A DNA stretch of 64,000 nucleotides from Sphingobium yanoikuyae (GCF_034424525.1 NZ_CP139979.1:4611501-4675500); one strand, 5' to 3'; positions 1 through 9,136 are shown, numbered from the stretch's first letter. Numbers and translations: made by a program. The notes: a model not told the origin generated them from the sequence alone.

Positions 1-162
1 GCAGCCTATTTCTTTCAATACAGGACAAGGTGCATCTCGAACGAACCGAGAGGCTGGCGGCGCCGGTTCAGGATCGGCGCGATGGCGGTCAGCGTAACTC
101 TGGCGAGTCGTCGCAGACGGATAAGCGCGTTCTGCATCGCCCGGCCAAGTGAATGCAGCCCT

Positions 163-813
163 TCAGGCAACGAGACGGGTCATGGCCTCACCCGGCTCTC
201 CAGCCGGCTGTCGATCTTCAATGGCATCGATGACAGAAAACAGGTTTGTCACATTCTCATCGGCTTCGAATTCCGATCGGGACTGGGCTAATTGGCCATC
301 GTTGATCAAAGCTTCGAGCGCCGTGCGAGCACGAGCAACGCGGCTTTTGACAGTACCGATCGCAGTGCCCATGATGGTCGCGGCTTCCTCGTAGGAAAAG
401 CCACCCGCCCCGATCAATATAAGTGCCTCACGCTGAGGAACGGGGATCTGCGCGAGAGCGCGCACGACATCGGATAGCTCGACAATCTTCAACTGTTCCG
501 CGGGCGCGGCAAGTAGTCTGTCTGCGACAAGATCGTCCCACGCCCCGACAAATTTGCTGCGCCGGCTGAGGCTGAAATAGTGATTGCGAAGGATAGTGAA
601 CGTCCATGCACGAAAATTGGTGCCGGTTATGAACCGCCCCCGCGCGCTCCAAGATTTCAGCATGGTTTCCTGGACCAGGTCGTCGGCAAGATCGCGATCA
701 CCACACAGACTGCGGGCAAAAGCTCTGAGTTGCGGCAGGACCAGCGTGAGTTCCCGCTTGAATGCTGTGTCAGTCAGCTTGTGCGGAGTCTCGGCGATTT
801 GCGTTGCCGTCAT
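163..813 (-). CDS. ECF RNA polymerase sigma factor, EcfG-like (general stress response)
   Basis: An alternative sigma factor of about 216 residues. Region 2 near residues 20-90 holds the typical DLADDLVQET and FRAWTFTILRN segments. Region 4 near residues 125-175 has REALILIGAGGFSYEEAA and GTVKSRVARAR, the helix-turn-helix that reads the -35 box. The start at 813 is chosen because the family's N-terminus begins there, with GAAGGG upstream; the frame stays open further upstream but without sigma-like sequence. EcfG sigmas drive the alphaproteobacterial general stress response and are held by the anti-sigma NepR until PhyR is phosphorylated. No nepR or phyR is adjacent, so this may be a secondary EcfG copy. 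A perfect EcfG-type promoter at 853-877 suggests autoregulation. The C-terminal tail beyond region 4 is longer than usual. Assignment as ECF sigma is firm; the EcfG subtype is inferred. Confidence 0.88.
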   Translation of the reverse strand: MTATQIAETPHKLTDTAFKRELTLVLPQLRAFARSLCGDRDLADDLVQETMLKSWSARGRFITGTNFRAWTFTILRNHYFSLSRRSKFVGAWDDLVADRLLAAPAEQLKIVELSDVVRALAQIPVPQREALILIGAGGFSYEEAATIMGTAIGTVKSRVARARTALEALINDGQLAQSRSEFEADENVTNLFSVIDAIEDRQPAGEPGEAMTRLVA

Positions 814-852
814 ACAGGCCCTTCGTGACGATGATGTAGCGCTGTGTCTGAT

Positions 853-877
853 AACGGGGTGGTTGACGATCTGTTCC
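853..877 (-). promoter_or_regulatory. EcfG-type promoter of the sigma gene
   Basis: On the minus strand the sequence reads GGAAC, 16 bases, CGTT, which matches the known EcfG consensus exactly. It lies 39 bases upstream of the sigma start codon at 813, so the sigma factor probably activates its own gene. Confidence 0.7.
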
Positions 878-1044
878 GCTGGGGTCGGCGGGGCGAAGAC
901 CTGTCCGCCTCTGCGCCAGCCGCCTGTCGGCCATGGCAAGCCGGTGCGAGGCGCATGTTTACGGGGCGATCGGATCCTGCAGGGCCTCTGGCCGTTACCC
1001 CCTCATCTAACCCAGTCAGAAAAACTATTTCCAAAGGAGTCGCC

Positions 1045-1596
1045 ATGTCGCTCAGCGACCGCACGATCGCCCTTCTCATCGCTCCGCGCGGTACGGAAGA
1101 AGTCGAATTTCTGGAGCCGATGAACGCCTTAAAGAGGGCGGGTGCGCGCGTTCAAGTGATCGGCCTTCAATCTGGCCAGGCACGCACCAATGTTCATGAT
1201 CTTGATCCCGGTGGCGAATATGCCGTCGACATGACCTTCTATGAAGCAGATCCTGCATCTTTCGATGGCCTGGTCATTCCCGGTGGCAGTGTGGGTGCTG
1301 ACAAATTGCGTGCCAGCCCCGAAGCGATATCCTTTGTCGAGGCAATCTTCGATGCGGGTAAGCCGATCGGGGCTATTTGTCATGCGCCCTGGCTTCTGAT
1401 CGAAGCCAAGATAGCCCCCGGTCATTCGCTTACCTCTTATCCTTCGATCAGGACGGACATCGAAAATGCCGGCGGTCATTGGGTGGATGAGGAAGTCGTG
1501 ATCGACGGTCAGTGTATCACCAGTCGCAGTCCTGATGATCTGCCGGCATTTTGTGCTGCGCTCGTCGACGCATTTGCAAACGCGTCATCGCGTTGA
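1045..1596 (+). CDS. PfpI/DJ-1 family protein (type 1 glutamine amidotransferase-like)
   Basis: A 183-residue single-domain protein of the DJ-1/PfpI superfamily. The nucleophile elbow GAICHAPWLL near residue 115 carries the conserved cysteine followed by histidine, and GLVIPGGSVGADKLR near residue 75 forms the usual loop with a Gly-Gly-Ser turn. Members act as stress-linked proteases, deglycases or chaperones; the exact substrate cannot be read from sequence. The start at 1045 is set by AAAGGAG eight bases upstream; the longer open frame upstream is not protein-like. It is divergent from the EcfG-like sigma gene, which suits a stress role, though no EcfG promoter was found directly before it. 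Confidence 0.88.
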   Translation: MSLSDRTIALLIAPRGTEEVEFLEPMNALKRAGARVQVIGLQSGQARTNVHDLDPGGEYAVDMTFYEADPASFDGLVIPGGSVGADKLRASPEAISFVEAIFDAGKPIGAICHAPWLLIEAKIAPGHSLTSYPSIRTDIENAGGHWVDEEVVIDGQCITSRSPDDLPAFCAALVDAFANASSR

Positions 1597-1655
1597 ACTT
1601 TTTCTGGAACGGGCGGCGAACGCCGGCCGCCAATTTTGCAACAGGGTGAGGGTCA

Positions 1656-1946
1656 ATGATTTTTCGTAAAAAGGCCATACAGGGTCGGGCATTTGGCCAG
1701 TCTCGTGATGAGGCGATGCAGGACGCGGTGAAGATCGGAATTGCGGAAACCGCAGCGCGTGCCGCTGTCACTGCGACAGTCACATTCGCGGTGGGTTGGC
1801 TCCTCAAGCGGACCTTCGAAAAAACGGTGGCGCAAAATGCGCAATCTGCCTGCAGGACAAAACCATCCATGGCGACCAATAGCCCTGCGGTGAGCTACAA
1901 ACATACGCGAAAGCGGGCTGATATGGTTAGTCCGGACGCCTCCTGA
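1656..1946 (+). CDS. hypothetical protein with one possible membrane segment
   Basis: A 96-residue frame 60 bases after the PfpI gene. Residues 1-30 are charged (MIFRKKAIQGRAFGQSRDEA). Residues 31-50 (IAETAARAAVTATVTFAVGW) could form one membrane helix, followed by a basic, low-complexity tail. A GGTGAGGG stretch lies upstream of the start. No family recognised. An overlapping minus-strand frame exists, so the coding call is moderate; the start and hydrophobic segment make the plus strand more likely. Confidence 0.45.
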   Translation: MIFRKKAIQGRAFGQSRDEAMQDAVKIGIAETAARAAVTATVTFAVGWLLKRTFEKTVAQNAQSACRTKPSMATNSPAVSYKHTRKRADMVSPDAS

Positions 1947-1970
1947 AGAAAGACGCGCTGGAGTTTTCGA

Positions 1971-2102
1971 ATGACCAAGGCTGAGCGATCTTTAGGCAAG
2001 GGTGCGACTGCCTGCGTGCAGCTTGACCAGAAAATTTCGAGTGAGCGCATTTCTTCGGATACAAAGCGGACATTGAGAAGTTATCGTTCGGTAAGTCATT
2101 GA
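1971..2102 (+). CDS. candidate small protein (43 aa) before a terminator
   Basis: A short frame starts at ATG 1971 with GGAG seven bases upstream and ends 16 bases before a strong intrinsic terminator. The product begins MTKAERSLGKGATACVQLDQ and ends in a basic, serine-rich segment. Nothing in it is recognised. Ribosome binding site, frame and terminator fit a short transcription unit, but the same arrangement could be the 3' end of a longer message or a small RNA. Confidence 0.35.
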   Translation: MTKAERSLGKGATACVQLDQKISSERISSDTKRTLRSYRSVSH

Positions 2103-2118
2103 CTTGCGGCCCCCCTAG

Positions 2119-2145
2119 CCCTGCATCGAAAGATGCAGGGTTTTT
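2119..2145 (+). terminator. intrinsic terminator
   Basis: A perfect 9-bp stem CCCTGCATC / GATGCAGGG closes a GAAA tetraloop and is followed by five T residues. It ends whatever is transcribed from the PfpI side and isolates the Crp/Fnr gene. Confidence 0.85.
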
Positions 2146-2300
2146 AGTATCTGGCTTTCGTTGCGGCTCCCGCGTGATGCACCCGTGACCTTTTGACCGT
2201 GGCGACCGCGATCCAGTTCGCTCGGATCTCGGCCGGATTATCTGTGCGAAGCGTGAGTGATCCTTTGCACTCGACCCTTGTCGGGTGATGTGCGAATGCA

Positions 2301-3050
2301 TTGATCATCCATTTTGCAATGCTGGACATGATGATGGTGTTTGCCGACTTTCTGCGAGGTCGAAGGCGTGACCTCCTGAGTGCCCAGGATCTCGAAGCGC
2401 TTGAAGCTGCGGTAGCTGACGTGCGAAACCTGCCTCCTCGCAAGACCTTCATCTCTCGCGATCAAAATATCACCATGAGCACCTATCTCATCGACGGCGT
2501 CATGTGCCGGTACATGGATGACCGGCAGGGAGAAAGACAGCTTGTTGCAGTGCATGTGGCCGGCGATTTCGTCGACCTTCATGGCTACCCGCTTGGTCAT
2601 CTTGATCATGACCTCGCGACCTTGACCGCCTGTCGGGTAGCGTTGGTGCCCCATGTTGCGCTCGATCATCTTGTTGCGACGCGCCCGGCGCTTACGAAAT
2701 TGCTCTGGTTCAGCACGCTCCTTGATGCTGCCATGCATCGCGAATGGATATTTCGCCTCGGGCGCCTCGATGCGATTGCGAGAGTCAGCCATTTCTTCTG
2801 CGAAACCGAGGCAAAATTGCGCGCGATCGGGCGAAGTGATGGATCGCATTTCATCCTTCCGATGACGCAGGCCGATCTTGGGGAGGCATGCGGAATTACA
2901 TCCGTTCATATGAACCGGATGCTGCGGGAACTCAAAGATCGCAACCTCTTGGCGATGCATCGTCATGATGTTGAAATTCGCGATCGAAAAGGCCTGGCGC
3001 GGTTGGGCGAATTTGATCCCGCTTACCTTTTCCTCGACGACCAGAATTGA
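2301..3050 (+). CDS. Crp/Fnr family transcriptional regulator
   Basis: A cyclic-nucleotide-binding-fold regulator of up to 249 residues. The N-terminal beta-roll spans about residues 45-130 (DGVMCRYMDDRQGERQLVAV, VAGDFVDLHGYPLGH). It is followed by the dimer helix and a winged helix near residues 185-235 with the recognition segment LPMTQADLGEACGITSVHMN and RMLRELKDRNLL. This is the common alphaproteobacterial Crp/Fnr subgroup; it has no Fnr-type cysteine cluster, so oxygen sensing through iron-sulfur is unlikely. The start is uncertain: TTG 2301 or ATG 2319, neither with a strong ribosome binding site. It sits between a terminator and an EcfG-type promoter, so it is probably its own transcription unit. 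The target genes are unknown. Confidence 0.85.
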   Translation: MIIHFAMLDMMMVFADFLRGRRRDLLSAQDLEALEAAVADVRNLPPRKTFISRDQNITMSTYLIDGVMCRYMDDRQGERQLVAVHVAGDFVDLHGYPLGHLDHDLATLTACRVALVPHVALDHLVATRPALTKLLWFSTLLDAAMHREWIFRLGRLDAIARVSHFFCETEAKLRAIGRSDGSHFILPMTQADLGEACGITSVHMNRMLRELKDRNLLAMHRHDVEIRDRKGLARLGEFDPAYLFLDDQN

Positions 3051-3051
3051 C

Positions 3052-3077
3052 GGAACCGCCCTTGTCAGCCTGTCGTT
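3052..3077 (+). promoter_or_regulatory. EcfG-type promoter before the gene at 3105
   Basis: GGAAC, 17 bases, CGTT is a perfect EcfG consensus starting 2 bases after the stop codon of the Crp/Fnr gene and 27 bases before the next start codon. Confidence 0.65.
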
Positions 3078-3104
3078 GTCCGGGCTTGGAGAAGGAGCGA
3101 AAAT

Positions 3105-3305
3105 ATGCCAACCCCGGGTATCCATGAAGAAGCTGGCATCGCCTCAGCCCACGCCGGATTGATCATGCTGGATGGTCCCAACGGCATCGCCATAACGCTG
3201 ACAGCCAGTGCAGCGGAGGGGACGGGTCTTTCCCTGTTGCGTGCCGCAGAACAGGCGCGTGAACAGTTGGAAAAAGGACAAACCGAAGATTTTGCGGAAG
3301 ACTGA
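3105..3305 (+). CDS. small hypothetical stress-associated protein
   Basis: A 66-residue protein with AGAAGGAG well placed upstream of ATG 3105. It has a short beta-like centre (GLIMLDGPNGIAITLTASAA) and an amphipathic helix rich in Ala, Glu and Arg, ending in acidic residues. No domain is recognised. The perfect EcfG-type promoter just upstream makes it a likely general-stress gene. Small proteins of this sort are frequent in sphingomonads and are usually unnamed. Confidence 0.6.
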   Translation: MPTPGIHEEAGIASAHAGLIMLDGPNGIAITLTASAAEGTGLSLLRAAEQAREQLEKGQTEDFAED

Positions 3306-3466
3306 AGATAAAATCGTATTGATTTAGATCAATATGTCAGATCATTTCGGGTTTGCTCATTATTTTTATTGTTTCCGCAATGCAACTTTAGCCATTCATG
3401 CGGCTTTACTTTGCGGCTCGTGCGCTGGGGGAGGAACGAGGCCTATCTCCGTTAGAGGATAGCCGC

Positions 3467-4561
3467 ATGAAGATCGCTCAAATCGCTCCCCTGGCTGAAA
3501 GTGTACCGCCCAAGCTTTACGGGGGTACCGAACGGATCGTCTCCTATCTCACCGAAGCTTTGGTGCATCAGGGGCACGAAGTGACCCTGTTCGCCAGCGG
3601 CGATTCACAGACTTCGGCCGAGCTTGTTCCGATCACGCCGGCGGCGCTGCGACTGACCCCGGGAATCGTCGACACGATCCCCTATCATATGATGATGCTT
3701 GATGCGGTGCGGCAACGGGCGGACGAGTTTGATGCGCTCCATTTCCATATCGATCTTCTGCATCTGCCGATGATCCAGGATTTCATCGGGCGCACCGTGA
3801 CGACACTACATGGTCGGCTGGACCTTCCTGATCTGCCGCCATTCTATCGCTGCTTTGGCGATCACTGCCTGGTTTCGATCTCTGATCATCAACGGCAACC
3901 CATGCCCCCGGTCAATTGGGGCGCGACCATCTACCATGGTCTCCCGGCCGATCTGCTCACCCCCAGCCTTGGTGAAAATGAAGGTTATCTCGCCTTTCTC
4001 GGGCGTATTTCGCCTGAAAAAAGACCGGACCGCGCTATCCGCATCGCAGCCCGAGCCGGCATGGAATTGCGAATTGCGGCAAAAATCGACGCGGTCGACC
4101 GCGCCTATTGGGAGGAAGAGATCGCGCCTCTCGTCAAACTATATCCCAATATTCGCTTCATCGGCGAGATCAACGAGCGAGAGAAAGCTGATTTCCTCGG
4201 TGGTGCGAGCGCCTTGCTGTTTCCGATCGACTGGCCTGAGCCTTTCGGACTGGTGATGATCGAAGCCATGGCTTGCGGAACGCCGGTGATCGCCTTCCGC
4301 TGTGGATCGGTTCCGGAGGTCATCGAGGATGGGCGCTCGGGTTTCATCGTCGACAGCGAAGACGAGGCTGTCGAAGCGGTGAAACAAATTCGTCACCTCG
4401 AGCGCAAAATGGTGCGCGGCGTATTCGACGCACGGTTCACGGCTGACAGGATGGCTGCCGATTATGCCGCATTATATCATAGACTGCCTGGTGCGCGCAC
4501 CGACGCAGCCTGGCTGCGTCGCCGGCGTGGCGAAGAATCGGAATTGCAGATCGTCGCATAG
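3467..4561 (+). CDS. glycosyltransferase family 4 protein
   Basis: A 364-residue GT-B fold glycosyltransferase. The N-terminal Rossmann half begins MKIAQIAPLAESVPPKLYGG with the family's Gly-Gly-Thr-Glu sugar-acceptor loop. The C-terminal donor half has LAFLGRISPEKRPDRAIRIA, the RISPEKR motif that contacts the nucleotide-sugar phosphates, and an E-x7-E element (EPFGLVMIEAMACGTPV). The enzyme would transfer a sugar from an NDP- or phospho-sugar donor with retention of configuration; the acceptor is unknown. The start at 3467 follows an AGAGG site; the frame is open further upstream. It ends 8 bases before the debranching enzyme gene, so the pair is one operon, probably for storage or compatible glucan metabolism. 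Confidence 0.9.
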   Translation: MKIAQIAPLAESVPPKLYGGTERIVSYLTEALVHQGHEVTLFASGDSQTSAELVPITPAALRLTPGIVDTIPYHMMMLDAVRQRADEFDALHFHIDLLHLPMIQDFIGRTVTTLHGRLDLPDLPPFYRCFGDHCLVSISDHQRQPMPPVNWGATIYHGLPADLLTPSLGENEGYLAFLGRISPEKRPDRAIRIAARAGMELRIAAKIDAVDRAYWEEEIAPLVKLYPNIRFIGEINEREKADFLGGASALLFPIDWPEPFGLVMIEAMACGTPVIAFRCGSVPEVIEDGRSGFIVDSEDEAVEAVKQIRHLERKMVRGVFDARFTADRMAADYAALYHRLPGARTDAAWLRRRRGEESELQIVA

Positions 4562-4569
4562 GAGCCGCC

Positions 4570-6789
4570 ATGTCGCAGACCCAATCGCAGCCAGGGGTGT
4601 CGGGCATTGCAGGGGGACAGGCGCTGTCGCAGGCGCAAACCCAGTTCTTCATTCCTGCGACCGCCTCGTTGCATGAACGTCGCCCACGCACACTCAAGCA
4701 TGGAGACAGCTTTGCTGTCTTTGATCACAGCGGCGACGCCATATCCGGGCCTGGTAGTCCCGAGGGTTTCTACCATCGCGATACGCGCCATCTTTCGCAC
4801 CTGTACCTCACGGTCAATGGCATGCGCCCGATCCTGCTGAGTTCGGCGCTGCGGGACGACAATGCAATGTTGACCTGTGATCTGGCCAACCCGGACTTCA
4901 TTGGAGAGGATGGGCGCGTAGAGGTGGAGCATGATCTGATCCATCTGCGTCGCAGCCGCTTTCTGTGGGACGGCGCGATCTATGAACGCATCATTGTCCG
5001 CAATTTCGACATTGCAGAGCGTCGGGTGTCGGTAGGCCTGTCCTTCGCTTCCGATTTTGCGGATCTGTTCGAGATACGTGGCATGACCAGATTGCGACGC
5101 GGCACCATGCACGAGCCGCAGGTCGGAGACGCCGATGTCCTGCTAGGCTATCGAGGACGCGATGACCTTGAACGCTCGACACATCTCCATTTTGATCCCG
5201 CACCCGCGCAACTAACGGCGGAGCAGGCGCTATTTGAAGTCACTGTTGGCCCCGGCAGTCGATCCACATTATTCGCACGTATCTCCTGCGAACATAAGAA
5301 TGAGGTCGATCAACCCCTTCCCAAGCTCTTTCTAAAATCCCTGCGCGAGGCCATGCGTGCGCTTCAGCATGCGCGACGCCGCGCTGCTTCGATGCAATCG
5401 TCCAATGACCTGTTCAATGCCGTTTCGCGGCGTTCGGTTTCCGACATCTCGATGCTCTCCACCGATACAGAATTTGGGCCTTATCCCTATGCCGGCATTC
5501 CTTGGTTCAGCACCGTTTTCGGTAGGGATGCCCTGATCACTGCCCTTCAGACGATCTGGATGGACCCGGCCATCAGCCGAGGCGTGCTTGGATATCTCGC
5601 TGCGCATCAGGCGACGGATTTCGACCCGACAGCTGATGCCGAGCCAGGTAAGATTCTGCACGAAGTACGTCACGGCGAAATGGCCGAGCTGGGAGAGGTC
5701 CCTTTCCGTCATTATTATGGCAGCATCGATTCCACGCCGCTTTTCGTCATGCTGGCCGGCGCCTATTTGGAGCGCACCGGGGACCTTGAATATCTCGCTG
5801 GCTTGTTACCCAATATCGAGGCTGGATTGCGATGGATCGACACTCATGGCGATCGCGATGGTGATGGCTTCGTTGAATATGGACGCCTGACGGATCAGGG
5901 CCTGCAGAACCAAGGCTGGAAGGACAGCCATGATTCCATCTTCCATGTCGATGGCAGTATCGCCAGAGGCCCGATCGCTCTGGCTGAAGTTCAAGCCTAT
6001 GTTTATGGCGCGTGGCAGGCGGCAAGCCTCATCTATCGTGCGATGGGCGATCTGGATCGCTCGGAAACCTATCTTGCCCGGGCTGTCGATCTCCAGCAGC
6101 GTTTCGACGCGTCTTTCTTCGACGCGGAACTGGGAACATATGTGCTCGCGCTCGATGGGCAAAAGCAGCCCTGCCGGGTTCGTTCCTCCAACGCAGGCCA
6201 TGTCCTCTACACAGGCCTGGCACGACCAGAGCGCGCGCCCATAGTGGTGGCAACCTTGATGGCGCCCGCCTCATTTTCCGGCTGGGGCGTCAGGACGATC
6301 GCGTCGACCGAAAAACGCTACAATCCCATGAGCTATCATAATGGCTCAATCTGGCCGCACGACAATGCGCTGATTGCCGCAGGCTTTTCGCGATATGGGT
6401 TTCAGCGTCAGGCGGCGCAGATATTCGAAGGACTCTTTGCCGCTGCAACCTATGTTGATCTCATGCGGCTGCCTGAACTGTTCTGCGGTTTCCCGCGACG
6501 ACGCTCCCAAGGCCCGACCTTTTATCCGGTCGCTTGCAGCCCCCAGGCATGGTCGGCGGCGGCCCCGCTATCTCTGATCCAGGCCAGTCTTGGACTGGCA
6601 TTTGATGTCTCGTCCAACGAAATCCTTTTCCGCCAACCCACCTTGCCGACATTTATCGACCGGCTTTTCATCAAGGCGTTGCCATTGGGCCTGGCTGAGG
6701 CGGATATCATGCTTGAGCGTCTGGGAGATACGGTGGTCGTCAAACCGCAGCATCGGGACAGTCAGGTGAGGATTGTCAGTATAGCGTGA
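4570..6789 (+). CDS. amylo-alpha-1,6-glucosidase (glycogen debranching enzyme family)
   Basis: A 739-residue enzyme of the bacterial/archaeal debranching type. The N-terminal beta-sandwich domain spans about residues 40-250 (FYHRDTRHLSHLYL). The (alpha/alpha)6-barrel follows from about 290 to 720 with GIPWFSTVFGRDALITALQT, GWKDSHDSI and SYHNGSIWPHDNALIAAGFS, all typical of the GH13-independent family that removes alpha-1,6 branches or trims alpha-glucans. TAGGAG lies upstream of ATG 4570. It follows the glycosyltransferase gene with an 8-base gap and probably acts on the same polymer in the cytoplasm. In several proteobacteria such genes are stress-linked; no EcfG promoter was found here. Confidence 0.9.
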   Translation: MSQTQSQPGVSGIAGGQALSQAQTQFFIPATASLHERRPRTLKHGDSFAVFDHSGDAISGPGSPEGFYHRDTRHLSHLYLTVNGMRPILLSSALRDDNAMLTCDLANPDFIGEDGRVEVEHDLIHLRRSRFLWDGAIYERIIVRNFDIAERRVSVGLSFASDFADLFEIRGMTRLRRGTMHEPQVGDADVLLGYRGRDDLERSTHLHFDPAPAQLTAEQALFEVTVGPGSRSTLFARISCEHKNEVDQPLPKLFLKSLREAMRALQHARRRAASMQSSNDLFNAVSRRSVSDISMLSTDTEFGPYPYAGIPWFSTVFGRDALITALQTIWMDPAISRGVLGYLAAHQATDFDPTADAEPGKILHEVRHGEMAELGEVPFRHYYGSIDSTPLFVMLAGAYLERTGDLEYLAGLLPNIEAGLRWIDTHGDRDGDGFVEYGRLTDQGLQNQGWKDSHDSIFHVDGSIARGPIALAEVQAYVYGAWQAASLIYRAMGDLDRSETYLARAVDLQQRFDASFFDAELGTYVLALDGQKQPCRVRSSNAGHVLYTGLARPERAPIVVATLMAPASFSGWGVRTIASTEKRYNPMSYHNGSIWPHDNALIAAGFSRYGFQRQAAQIFEGLFAAATYVDLMRLPELFCGFPRRRSQGPTFYPVACSPQAWSAAAPLSLIQASLGLAFDVSSNEILFRQPTLPTFIDRLFIKALPLGLAEADIMLERLGDTVVVKPQHRDSQVRIVSIA

Positions 6790-6904
6790 TGAGCCAGTCC
6801 AAGGAGCGCACACAGCTGAGCCGGATGGCATCAGCCGACTATTTCACCCGCGCTCAAGATGCTGGTCCCGCTCAGCATATCAGCAATGATCGATCGGAAT
6901 TTGG

Positions 6905-7969
6905 ATGATTTCGCGCGAGCGTATCGACAATGGAGGATTGATCCTCTTCATCGCCATCTCGACGCTCGGGCTGGGTCTGATTGTTTCAGGTTTCATCTCG
7001 GCATTATTGTGGGCTGCTCTGGCGGCCCTGCTCTTTCAGCCGCTTTACAGACGTATCCTGTTCGACTGTCGCGGGCGACGCAACATGGCGGCGGCGTTGA
7101 CGCTGCTCATCATTATCATAGCTGTCATCATGCCGGCCCTGATAATCGGGAGCCTCGTGATCGAGCAGGCAAGCGGCGTGTACGCAAAGATCAGAAGTGG
7201 CCAGATCGACTTTGTGACCTATTTCGGTCAGGTGCATGCTGCTTTGCCGATGCGGTTGCAGCAGTGGGTTGAGAATGCCGGTTTTGGCACGTTTGAGCGG
7301 GCACAAGCCAAGATTTCTCAGGCATTGAGCAACAGCGCGAGCATATTGACGCAGCGCGCATTGACCATAGGCGCGGACGCAGCAGCTTTCGTGCTTTCCT
7401 TTGGGGTGGGTCTCTATGTGAGTTTCTTTCTCCTGCGCGATGGGGAGGCGTTAGCATCGCAGATCATCACAAGACTGCCACTTGAACCGACCATAGCCCA
7501 TCGGATTGCAACCCGCTTCGTGATCGTCGTGCGCGCGACCATAAAGGGATCGGGAATTGTCGCCCTGGCGCAAGGCATGCTAGGCGCAGCAACTTTCTGG
7601 ATAGTAGGCATGCCTGCCGCCCTTCTATGGGGGGTGCTGATGGCGATTGCCGCCCTGCTACCAGCGATCGGACCTGCGATAATATGGCTGCCGGTAGCGA
7701 CCTATCTGCTTGCTACGGGCGATTTTTGGCAGGCCGTCATCGTGGTTGCTTCCGGCGTCTTTGTGATCGGTCTTGTCGACAATCTCCTACGGCCCATGCT
7801 CGTAGGTCGAGATACCGGTCTGCCGGATTGGCTCATATTGGTGACGACCCTCGGCGGTATCGAGACGCTTGGCCTCAGCGGCATCGTGGTTGGGCCGATT
7901 GCTGCGGCCTTCTTCCTGACGGGATGGGATATATTGGCAGAGCAGAAAGCCGCTTCCACGCGAGACTGA
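6905..7969 (+). CDS. AI-2E family transporter (UPF0118)
   Basis: A 354-residue inner-membrane protein. Two helices lie near residues 10-50, a third near 70-90, a soluble helical stretch at about 95-150, and a C-terminal group of helices at about 150-345, with the conserved run GMLGAATFWIVGMPAALLWG and the GLVDNLLRPMLVG element. The family includes TqsA and sodium/proton antiporters, so AI-2 export is only one possible function. GGAATTTGG precedes the ATG. It follows the debranching gene by about 115 bases and may be co-transcribed. Confidence 0.88.
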   Translation: MISRERIDNGGLILFIAISTLGLGLIVSGFISALLWAALAALLFQPLYRRILFDCRGRRNMAAALTLLIIIIAVIMPALIIGSLVIEQASGVYAKIRSGQIDFVTYFGQVHAALPMRLQQWVENAGFGTFERAQAKISQALSNSASILTQRALTIGADAAAFVLSFGVGLYVSFFLLRDGEALASQIITRLPLEPTIAHRIATRFVIVVRATIKGSGIVALAQGMLGAATFWIVGMPAALLWGVLMAIAALLPAIGPAIIWLPVATYLLATGDFWQAVIVVASGVFVIGLVDNLLRPMLVGRDTGLPDWLILVTTLGGIETLGLSGIVVGPIAAAFFLTGWDILAEQKAASTRD

Positions 7970-8000
7970 ACAGGGAATTGTTGGATTCCGCATAGCCCCC

Positions 8001-8273
8001 ATGAACGCAAGATCGACCCGGGGGGAACGAAACGGCGATTGCCGCATTGTCGGCGAACCAATGGCGCGCCTTGCAGGATCTTCGATGATGTTCAAATATG
8101 TTGCGATCAGGCAGGAAAAGGGCCGCTGGCATATCAGCGCCGAGAGCGGCCGACCGGGCGATCCAGTCCTCAGTCTCGACAACAGAGGTTATGCCTCGCG
8201 CATGGACGCCCTGCAGGCTGCGATGATCTACGCGCAGGACAATCGCCTGGATATTGTTGAGATGGCCCTTTGA
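8001..8273 (+). CDS. hypothetical protein
   Basis: A frame of 90 residues; the protein-like part starts at Met 8085 or 8088 (MMFKYVAIRQEKGRWHISAE). It resembles small proteins that pair a beta-hairpin with a helix carrying an Arg-Met-Asp-Ala-Leu stretch (DUF2188-like in appearance, not certain). Upstream residues up to 8001 look like leader sequence, so the true start may be 8085. It follows the AI-2E permease closely. Function unknown. Confidence 0.5.
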   Translation: MNARSTRGERNGDCRIVGEPMARLAGSSMMFKYVAIRQEKGRWHISAESGRPGDPVLSLDNRGYASRMDALQAAMIYAQDNRLDIVEMAL

Positions 8274-8537
8274 GGCGACCGGAAGCCTGCCACGATCTCT
8301 CTCCCCCATGCTCCGGTCGTTCGCGATGCTGTCCTTGCAGACGCGAATCGCGGAAAAAACTTGAACCGAAATCTGCGGCCCTATCGATCACCCACGAGAT
8401 GAAAATTACGGCTTGCGAAGCCATCGGATGCAGGCCCCTCGCAGCGCGACTATGCAATCCGTCGCCGCAGCTTGGGACGGGGCTGCGATATGAGCCAGTG
8501 TCGGTCGAACTCGTCATTGAAACATCAAGGAAAAGGC

Positions 8538-9023
8538 ATGATCTTTAAGTCGATCCTTTTCTCGCGTGATGGTTGGGTGCCCAATAATTCTGCCATCCCG
8601 GTCGGGCTGTACCTCGGAGTCGAGCCAAGCGAGAGGACGGATCTGGCCAAGGCCTTCGAGGCGCGATTTGCGAGCCATGGCTGGCTACCTGAGTGGCGTG
8701 ACAAGATCTATGATTATGATCATTATCACTCGACTGCGCATGAAGTGCTTGGAATGGCCTCGGGTCATGCCACTCTCGCACTTGGAGGATCGGCCGGATT
8801 TGAAATTGCGGTGGCGGCCGGCGATGCGCTGATGCTGCCGGCCGGAACCGGCCACCGCGCAGTCAAGCAGAGTCGGGATTTCCTCGCGGTAGGCGCTTAT
8901 CCTGTCGGGCAGATCTGGGATATTTGTTGCGTCTCGCCAAGTCAGAGCATGCTGGATCGAATCAGCAGCCTGCCGCCGCCCGAATATGATCCGGTCACCG
9001 GCAGCAGAATATATTCACCGTAA
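8538..9023 (+). CDS. cupin-domain protein (YjlB-like)
   Basis: A 161-residue single cupin. The metal-binding motif region runs from YDYDHYHSTAHEVLG near residue 60, with histidines and a glutamate, to GDALMLPAGTGHRAV near residue 105. The overall layout matches the YjlB family, whose enzymatic role is not settled. AAGGA sits well upstream of ATG 8538; the longer frame before it is not protein-like. It is the last gene before the IS66 insertion, 121 bases from its end. The 264 bases between this gene and the one at 8001 hold nothing recognised. Confidence 0.85.
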   Translation: MIFKSILFSRDGWVPNNSAIPVGLYLGVEPSERTDLAKAFEARFASHGWLPEWRDKIYDYDHYHSTAHEVLGMASGHATLALGGSAGFEIAVAAGDALMLPAGTGHRAVKQSRDFLAVGAYPVGQIWDICCVSPSQSMLDRISSLPPPEYDPVTGSRIYSP

Positions 9024-9136
9024 AAGGCGGCTCCTCACCGCAACGTGCAATGCCAAGAGACCAGAGCAAATCGGCACATCATCTGTCTGTAGCCTGACAT
9101 CCTTCACCGTTACGAAGTTTGCTAACGGATTGGACC

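Noticed and set aside
1606..1630. GGAAC before the gene at 1656 as an EcfG promoter
   Set aside because: No CGTT at the right spacing follows.
3433..3453. GGAAC...CGTT before the glycosyltransferase gene
   Set aside because: Spacer is only 12 bases, too short for the sigma.
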